This document shows, piece by piece, positions 13,401 to 22,400 of a DNA stretch of 64,000 nucleotides. Below the pieces are notes generated by a model. That model worked only from the letters and a program-made list of their open reading frames with translations. It ran no database searches and had not been told where the DNA came from. The position numbers and the translations under genes were made by a program. The DNA is from Callaeas wilsoni (taxonomy: Eukaryota > Chordata > Aves > Passeriformes > Callaeidae), in assembly GCA_013398955.1 (NCBI GenBank), contig VWPU01010145.1, positions 682,001 to 746,000 of the forward strand, written 5' to 3'. Every line of letters starts with the position of its first letter. The stretch's first letter is position 1.

Positions 13401-16400
13401 GGCAAAGAGTAATCCTGTACATTTAAAAGCACAAATTCACAGAATTATCAAACCACTGAATGTATTAATTTTATTCATGCTCAGCTAGGTAAAATATTGT
13501 TAAAAAAAATTACGTGTCTTACAAATTCACTTCACAAGGTAAAAATTTTTATTTCAGCAATAATTTGCCTCTTATCCTGCACTATTATAATGTGGAGACT
13601 GTAAGCATTATTTATGCTTCTTCTGTACGACAATAAAACATTCTGGGAGAATAATAGGTTTCAAGACTGAATATTACCAGCTTGTCAAACAGTATGTACT
13701 ATCTCTTTCAAGTGTAAATGTGCATATACCTCTAGTACATAATATCTTTTCTAGCAATAAGTAAAAATCACTACTTATTATACAAAGAACCTGCAGAAAA
13801 GTTTCAGTCTGGTGAGGAGAACTTTCACACTTCTACTTGGATACCTACCCTACATTATGAGCCTCTATAAAATGAGCAGCACTGCATAATTGAAACACCA
13901 GTGCAAAGGAATGTTCATTTCTATGTAAGGGACTAAGTACATAATGATGCCAATAGAACAATTTTCTTCAAGAACCTTCAAAATCAAATAGATACCTTAC
14001 AGGATTGTGGAAAAATAGAAATGCTTCATTAAAAAATCTAGCCATGAACTAATTTTAAAATGCACTATAGAAAAAATATTAAATGTTTGTGAATATCTAA
14101 AGTGATTTAACTATCTAAAACTTCAACATTTTCTTTTTAAAATAACTACTAAGATTACCTGTTATATGATAAACTGAATTAAAGCCAATTCCAAATCTTC
14201 CAACTTTCAGGGGATCATCTTTTTTCCTGCTTCTTGCTATTTCCTGTATACCATGCCAGTCTTCAGGGGTGAAAATTGCATCATTGTATGCATAAAATGC
14301 TGGCCCTATAATAAACAGGCAAGAGTTAAAAAGATGACAGAAGAAAAAATCAAAGCAATATGCAAAATCAAGGAGATTAATTTACCTCTGTAAATGGTAC
14401 TTAGATTTATATTCTGATGTGGTATTTAATTCTCACATCCACATTTTAAAAGAATGAAAAACTGAACAAAAAGCAGAAAACAAAACTTCTGAAAGAAGTG
14501 TCATGTGGCACAAGGCTTAAACTCAATCTGTTCAGTCTATCAAAAAGATGTTTGAAAAATGTACTAGTCACAGTCTAAAGATACCTCCACTGGAAGGGAA
14601 TATAAGGCAAGATAAAACAATAAACTGTGTCTAGAAAGTATGACAGACAAATTCACATTAGAAGACATAATAAGGCTGATTAACGACTGCAAAAAGCCAG
14701 AAGAAAGAAGTAGTGGATCATCCATCATTGAAATGTTCAAATCACAACTGAATGTCTTTCAGGACGACTATGCAAACTAATTTGTTTGTTAAATACATAA
14801 CTGACTTTTGTCTCACAAAGCCATAAGTAAATGATGTAAAATGATGTTAAAGTTTCAAGAAACTGCATTTGCAGTATACAGGCAACATGCAGCAAAGTGG
14901 GGTGTAAGGTCAAGAGAAAAGGGCATGGGGAAGAAAACCGAACTGCCTGGACGATGCTGAAATGTTAAGGGCTGTGGTCATCTTTACATTAAGAACTGGT
15001 GTGCTGGCTTGGACTTCATGGTAGCTGGGGGCTGTATTTTGGATTTGTGCTGGAAAGAGTGATGGTAACACAGGGCTGTTTTAGTTATCATTGAGCAGGG
15101 CTTATACAAAGCCAAAGCCTTTTCTTCTTTTCATGTAGCCCAAACAGCAAGTGGGGCAGGGGTGCATAAGGAGCTGAGAGGGGACATAGTCCAGACAGCT
15201 AACCCCAAACAACATGCATATTGAAGAACAATAGCCAAATTTAATAAAAATTTTATTTACCCTGATATTGTGCCATGTCCTTTGACCATAACGTTTCTGT
15301 TCCATACTGGGTTTCATCATATAAAAACCTAACCTCCGTGGCACCAGCATCTTCTGCATTCTGTATCAGCTCCTGAGGCAGAAAAGTAAATGAAAACAAA
15401 GTATAACACAGTAATACACACTCTAGCAATGGCTTTTGAACTTAGACAGTAGAAAGTAATAAGCAATTGTTTCAAGCATAATGGTTTTCATACTTTTCAA
15501 CCCAAATGGTTTTATCCGGTTTACCTGTGTGAGAATAAATATCCTTATAAAACAAATATTCAGACACATACTATAAATATCATTTGAATTTGGAGCTCAA
15601 ATACCATACAAAAGTAGTCACAAAGTTGAGAAATAAGCTACTAAACTGTTACTACCATATTATCCTGAATCAGAGCTGTAAAAGTCTCAAAACAAGGCAA
15701 ACATGAGAAGAAAAAAAAAATTAAATTTATCAAAGTGTATTAGTTAAGCCCTTACAAACAGTTGTACAACAGTGAGGCAACCATTCACAAAAGGGTAATA
15801 CACAGCACTCTTCTTTACATCAACTGAATTAGATTCAAGTTAACATTTCACAGTATGAACCAACCATTCAAGGGCCACGGTGCTCACACTTCTAATACTC
15901 CCGTGGCAAAAGGCTGCAAAACAGTTCCGACCAGTAGCTCTCTAAGTCATGAGCCAACAGAGCAGCAACCCTGTTGAATGAAACCCACAGACTGCAAAGA
16001 GGCTTATATTAAGTATTTTTTAAATAGTATTAACAGTGGTGAGAGCTACAGAAAACTAAAATGTCAGTAAACTAGTTCTGTAAGCACAACCATTAATAAA
16101 ATACGCCTATCCAGTCCCGTTTTCATCAGTAGTAGACACGTAAGCGTGATTATAAATACCTACGGGATTACAGGCTCACACAATGGTCTATTTACACTGA
16201 ATCATCACAGTGTATCAGGGCTCCAGACATATAAACACGTGTGTGTGTGTTTATGTGGGTGTGTGCAAGCTTGGCATAAGCAAGTATTTCAGCTAAACTG
16301 AAAAGCAACGTAGATATATCATGCAATGCAATGTATTTACACACTTTAATTTTATTCAGTTATGCATAAAAGACTTGATAGCAAGATGAACTTGTACTTA

Positions 16401-19400
16401 AAAAATGCATCAACCAGCAGCAAGTATTTCAGATTAGATTGCATTCAACTATACTGCTTGAGACTAAAATAAGCTCACTGTTATCTAATATCTGGTTCCA
16501 AAATTATAACCCTTTGATTATGCAGTTTGTGACAGTATGTTCAGTCTATAATGCATATTATATTGTCACATCTACATAATTTTGAAGTATTATGAGATAG
16601 CAAGAAATATACCTATAGTTAAGCATAAATAACAAATGTTTAAAGAATCTTTAAAAGATATTTATATGCAGTTTTTCTTCTACAAGAACAATCATGACAG
16701 TCCTTCATGAAGACACAGAAAGATAGCCCCAAGTCTCCAGAAATATTAAATACTAAGTATGGCAATCACCATGTAGTCAGACTTGCATTCATGCTGTGGC
16801 ACACGGGGTAACTGCTACATTCAGCTGTAACAGCACTGTATCTCAAGAATCAAAATACCAAAATAAATTTTAAGGTATCAGCAAAATTCCTGGTAGTAAT
16901 CTCTCTCTAACAATCTGTTAACGCTAAACTGTAAACTATGAAAATAGCGTCATTTCTACTTTTAGATTTACCTGATTTCTAAGGACATTACCTTATTTCT
17001 TCATGTTGGAATGAAAGTTTGGGTTTAAAATGTTGAGGAGGTCTGAACCTTTCTTAATTCAAATACATTTTACAGGTGCAACTAGTACTGAGAACTAATA
17101 AAAATGTAAGCACCCTCCTATGTACAGACACTGTTCAGAACACACCCAGGAAGCAGTTTGCCAAAACAGCTGAAGATATGCTTATCTTGGGCATTCCCAC
17201 TAAGCATAATAAGCTTCTAGTTCCATGGTTGCAAACAAGGCAACAGACATAAGGAACTGTCATCATCTGTGAACATTTGTATTTGTGTGTTTTGTATGTA
17301 TGCATGTATAGATAGGCAAGATATATCTGTATCAAATCCCATTAGTTAGAACCTAGTATTCCCATACACTAAGAAAATTAAGTTTCTACCACCCATGTGA
17401 TGAAGCATGCTGGATGAGAAGCTTAACATCCAAGTAATCACCCCAGATGCTCTTAAAAAAAAAAACCAAACTGCCATTTTCAGACATTAGCATAGGAAGC
17501 TATGATAAATCACACAAATCATCTCCTACTGAGCATACTCAGAAATGTTTAAAGGAAAAAAAACAAACAAAAAATCACACAAAACAAACAACTCACTTTG
17601 CCTTGTCCACAGAAATGGAAACATGTATCTTCTGTAGTACAGTGAATATAAGATAAAACAACCACAAGATTTGCTGGGAAGTGCTAAGCTTTGGTACTAT
17701 GTCATGCATATTACATGACTGTTAAAAATACTATTTACTGTCTACCTTAAGAATCTGTCCTCCCTCTGGGTATCTTCTTAATATATCCTTTAGAAAATCA
17801 ACAAGTGGTGGAGTTGTTTGTCCAAAACGACCTAAAAACAAACAAATAAATTTAAGAAGAGCTGTGTATTATGCCACTATGCACTTAATTTCAGATTTAA
17901 AAAAATACTAAACAATTACTGGGAACTTCAATAATTTCTTTAAAGTAACTCAAGGCCTACTATTGTAAAATCTTGTCTTTCCAGAATCAACTGTGAAAAT
18001 CCTACATTATAAATCTTTTAATAAAAAAAAGTGAAATAGCAGTCTTGATGTTAAAGTCAACAAGTTGTTTCATATCTAGATGAAATAAATTTGGGGGCTA
18101 AGTCTTAGCAACAGTTATACCACATTTCTAACTACTAGATGTTCAAAAGTAGCAACTTCTAAAAGACTACTACTTTTTAAGTAGCAGGACAGTATTCCGG
18201 GGCAGCAGTGGCTCTAACTCTTTTACAGCCAGTGATGATCCCTGCTGACAGCTACACACACAGGCACAGAAGGTTTTGGCTGTAGTGTACACTTCCTGTT
18301 CTGACATACTCTGGGCATGGACCTGGGGCCAGCACTCGTGTTGCCACAGCCTAACCCTGGAGGGAAGAATCCCAGCATCATGAGCACCTGCTCCAAGAGA
18401 AAAAGTCTATCACAAAATGAAAGGTTCAATGCTCTTCAATTCAAACTACAGTCTGAGATTAAAGGGCAGGTCCCTAAACCAAACCTCTAAAACATGTGCT
18501 TCAAACAAATAGCAATGATGCAATCCTCACAAGGAAAACAGACCCTCATGATACTCCGTCTAAAGTTTCCTCTTAAAATTATTAACAACTAATTATTCTC
18601 TCCCTCTCTTCTGCATATATGTGTTGTTTATGAAGCACCAAGATTCAAACATGCGTATTACATATATTCTGGAATAAAACACTAGGAAAAAAAGCAAAGC
18701 GGAAAAAAGGGGACAAATAAGAGTGCTGAGAAAGCATCAAGTAAAAACACCAAATATTTTGTCTTTAAAATTTTCTTGTGTCACTTTAAGTAACTTTATA
18801 GCATCAATAAAAAAATAAGCAAGAAACTGCAACTGACAGCTGAATGTGTGTGAAGTATTTCATAACATTTGTTATTTTCACAGTATACAGAAGTATATGA
18901 AAGTCAATATGCAATATGCCTATTTCCAAAATAAGGTGCACTGATGAACAGAAATTATCTAAAATCAAGAAACTGATCTTCTCTAAGTTGGGCAGGCAGG
19001 TGGAAGTGTTTAAACAACACATTTCCTTCACATGGGAACCACAAAAACAGACAAATTACTTTTAAGTGATAGGACTGAAGATAGACTTTGTTCTCTTTAA
19101 ATCTAAGAGCAGAGATGCTCTCTATGTATGACACAACAATTACTCTGAGTAGAGATCATTATTTACTGCATCCTATCAAAGGCTAAACTGATTTTTCTTG
19201 AGTATTAGAGCTGGTCATGTTTAACACAAAACTGGTACCACAAATTTCAAGCAGAAACTTGTTCCACCATAAGGGCAGTCAAGCACTTAGGAACCCAGAA
19301 AGTTGGTGCAGTCTCCATCCTCTTTCCAAGCTCAATCGCATCAACCCTCAAGCGACCCGGTCTGACCTCAGAGCTGGCCACACTTTGAGCTGCAGGCTGA

Positions 19401-22400
19401 AGCAAAAACCTCCTAATGTCCCTTCCAACATGAATTATTCTGTGATCATATGAAATGCTCATGCATTATTTGATAGACACCAGCAATGAATGAACACAAA
19501 GGGGACATGGATGATCTCCTTCTTCTTCAGCAATCCATATGCTGGTCCTACTGACCATGCACTTCCAACTTAGAAATTCAGAGCATTTCTGATTCATCAG
19601 CTGTAAGGAAAAATCTCTGAACTGGAAGACTCCAGAATTAATACAAAAGGCTGATACTAAAGCCTTCAGATGTTTTAAATCGACCTACATCAGAACTGTG
19701 GGCCAGGTAAAGTTAAGCACTTTATCTAGACATAGACTGCTTACAGTGACAACTCTGAGAAAATCTCCATTTCTAGGCACAAAAATATAGCGATGGTTTT
19801 TCCTTCCCACAAAAGCTTTCCTAGGGCCACTACACTTTATTCTCTATATACTTGCAGGGCAGAAAATAAGACTTTTTATTTAGTCTACCACAGCCTACAC
19901 ACAGCAAGACATCAGAGCAAGCAGTCAAGAATGACAGAAAGAAAAACGTTTGATGTCATAGAAGCATGAGGTCCATTTTCATAGGTGTTTTCTAATCACT
20001 TCAGTTTCTAAAGAATGTGAACACGAACTTCTGGCTAACATACAAACTTCCCTCTGTCACTAAAAATCCGTAATCCAGTACATACATGCCTTGAACAGGC
20101 TAAGAAATACAATATTTTGTGAGACCAAATGAAATATCTGCATGAAAAGAAGGGTTTCCTTCATCATGCCATCTGATTAGCATTTATTTCATTGCCTTAC
20201 AATAAAGTTATTGTGAGAGGAATGTTAATGCTAGCAGCCAAATAAAATAATCATGAGATTTTAATTAGAGCATTTCTGAAGATATTCAGTTATCAAGATA
20301 TCATATGAAAAGATACACCTTCAGGGTTTTTTTTAAAAAGTAAGTAACAGAGAGAATCAAAAGAAAACGAAACTATCAAAGAAAAAAAAACTAAAAACAA
20401 CAGAAGAAATCCAGAAATTTTCACCAGTGTTATAATTTTTTACATCATGGTTACTGAAAAGATATCCTTTCAGTATCTAAATTGTTTTCAAGTATTCAGC
20501 TTATTTTATATGAGACAAGGCAGCTACAACACTACCGAAAGGCAAGTCTTATTGGTTCCAAAGGACAGCAATAACCTAAATTCTACACATTATATTACAC
20601 AAAAAAAAAATAAACCAAGGCACTTAAAAAGAGAAGTTTAATTTTTCTAGAGCAGAATGAAAAAAACAAGTGACAAACCTAGGACTTACATGAAAAATAA
20701 TTCCTTCCCATTTAAGGAAGATAAAAATCTCAATTAACTCTAGATTGCATCAGAAAATGCTTTGAGACTCCATTTTATAAACAGAGACAAATATTTTCCA
20801 TACCTCCTCCTCTCAATCCTTTTGACTGAAGCTTCAGAAAAACTTGATTTTGAGACTTCTGAAGATCCACAATCTTAATACCATCAGACAACTGAAGGAA
20901 AAAATAAGAGAGATCTTGGTCAGAAGTTTCAGTTTGATAGTAACAGGACCAAAACAAATCAGGTGGAAAAAATGCCTATAGAAGCATACTAAGAGCAAGC
21001 CATGACCTCTTGTTTGTACATTTGAAAAAGTTTTGCATTCAGGGAAGTTCTGGAAGTATAAAACTAAAGCAGTTATTGTTCTAAGGTGCACGTCCATAAA
21101 AAAAATTAACATATACAGGAAGTACGTAGTCTGTATACTCCACAAGTACATCTGGGTATGCAATTTCATAGAGGGCCTAAACTAAGCAATATCAGCTCAA
21201 AGCAGCTAGCAAGACTCAATGTGTAGAGACAAAAGTATGTCAGAGAAACACCCCTGAAGAATTTGACAGCCTCATCCCCCATCACCTCTACATGCCAACC
21301 CATCACAACATGATCAAGGTTGAAGGGACTGCTGAAAGTCACCTAATCCAGCCTCCAGTGGCTCACCAGGAACATCACTGAGAAACTGAAGAAAAATAAG
21401 CAACACATTCCTTAGCAGCCATTGGGAAAACGATTAAATAATTATAGCACATAATGGTTTTGTTGAAATTCTAGTTTCATATGATGTGTGTCTCATTCAT
21501 ATACAAAGCGTTGCTAGAAAACTCATATATGACATATATTATCCTGCATGCAACAACAAATGCAGAATTAGAAGACCACTGTACTAATTAAAACTATATT
21601 AAAATATTATGTGAATTTATATTAGTCTCAGTTTATAGTAAATTTCAGGACTACTTCCTCACTTTGATGGGTGAAAACAAATCACTAGAAAGCAGTTGGT
21701 GTTTACAGAGACATAGATGCTTACAATCTAACTACATTTAACAAGCAAAAGACAGCCCTAGTCCACGTATGTAGTCATTATTTAACAACATTAGTAAGAG
21801 AAAAAATTTATATTCTTTTTTACTTACACCAGTTTTAAATAGTGATTACAACAAAAGTGGGTTTATCATAAAACTGCAGATATATTGTACTTGAGTTGAA
21901 CTTCTCAAGACATAAAATTGGGTATAACTACTCTGAAATCACTAAAATAAAAAACAATCCACAGAATGCTGTAACCCATCACCAAGCATTAAAGGGATAG
22001 AGTAACCAAATATTCTAAGGTACGATTTTTGTACCAAAACACCACTGGAAACTTGGACATTTAATAGAGCCAAATCAATAGCTTAACATTGTAAAGAACT
22101 GTGAGAGAAAGAGATACTGAATTTTACTTAACATCTGTAAATTGCACATAACACTTTTAACGGAAAAAAAAAAGATTTATGGATGAATATACTACTACTC
22201 AGAAAATTAAAAAATAATTTGATCCCAATAAACAGGAGTTCAAAAGTTTATAAAGGATTTTCAAATTTGCTACAGTACAGAATAAATATTCCCATATATA
22301 TTCTAGTTTATTATAAAAAAAACCCAAACAAAGAGAATAGCAATTACAGTCTGCTTACTGACTGTTCCCTGCAAAAGATAAGTTTTCTGTGCCAGTCAGA

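Larger units (their letters stand above)
14306..15260 (-). other. SACS: SACS intron 5
   Basis: About 955 bases, mostly old transposon debris: an ancient CR1-like LINE remnant at about 14505-14775 and an LTR fragment at about 15000-15230, both in plus orientation (antisense to SACS). Confidence 0.8.

Noticed and set aside
20834..21169. Minus-strand frame of 111 codons overlapping SACS exon 3
   Set aside because: It is in a different frame from the SACS exon and runs mainly through intron 2. The exon's own frame matches sacsin.
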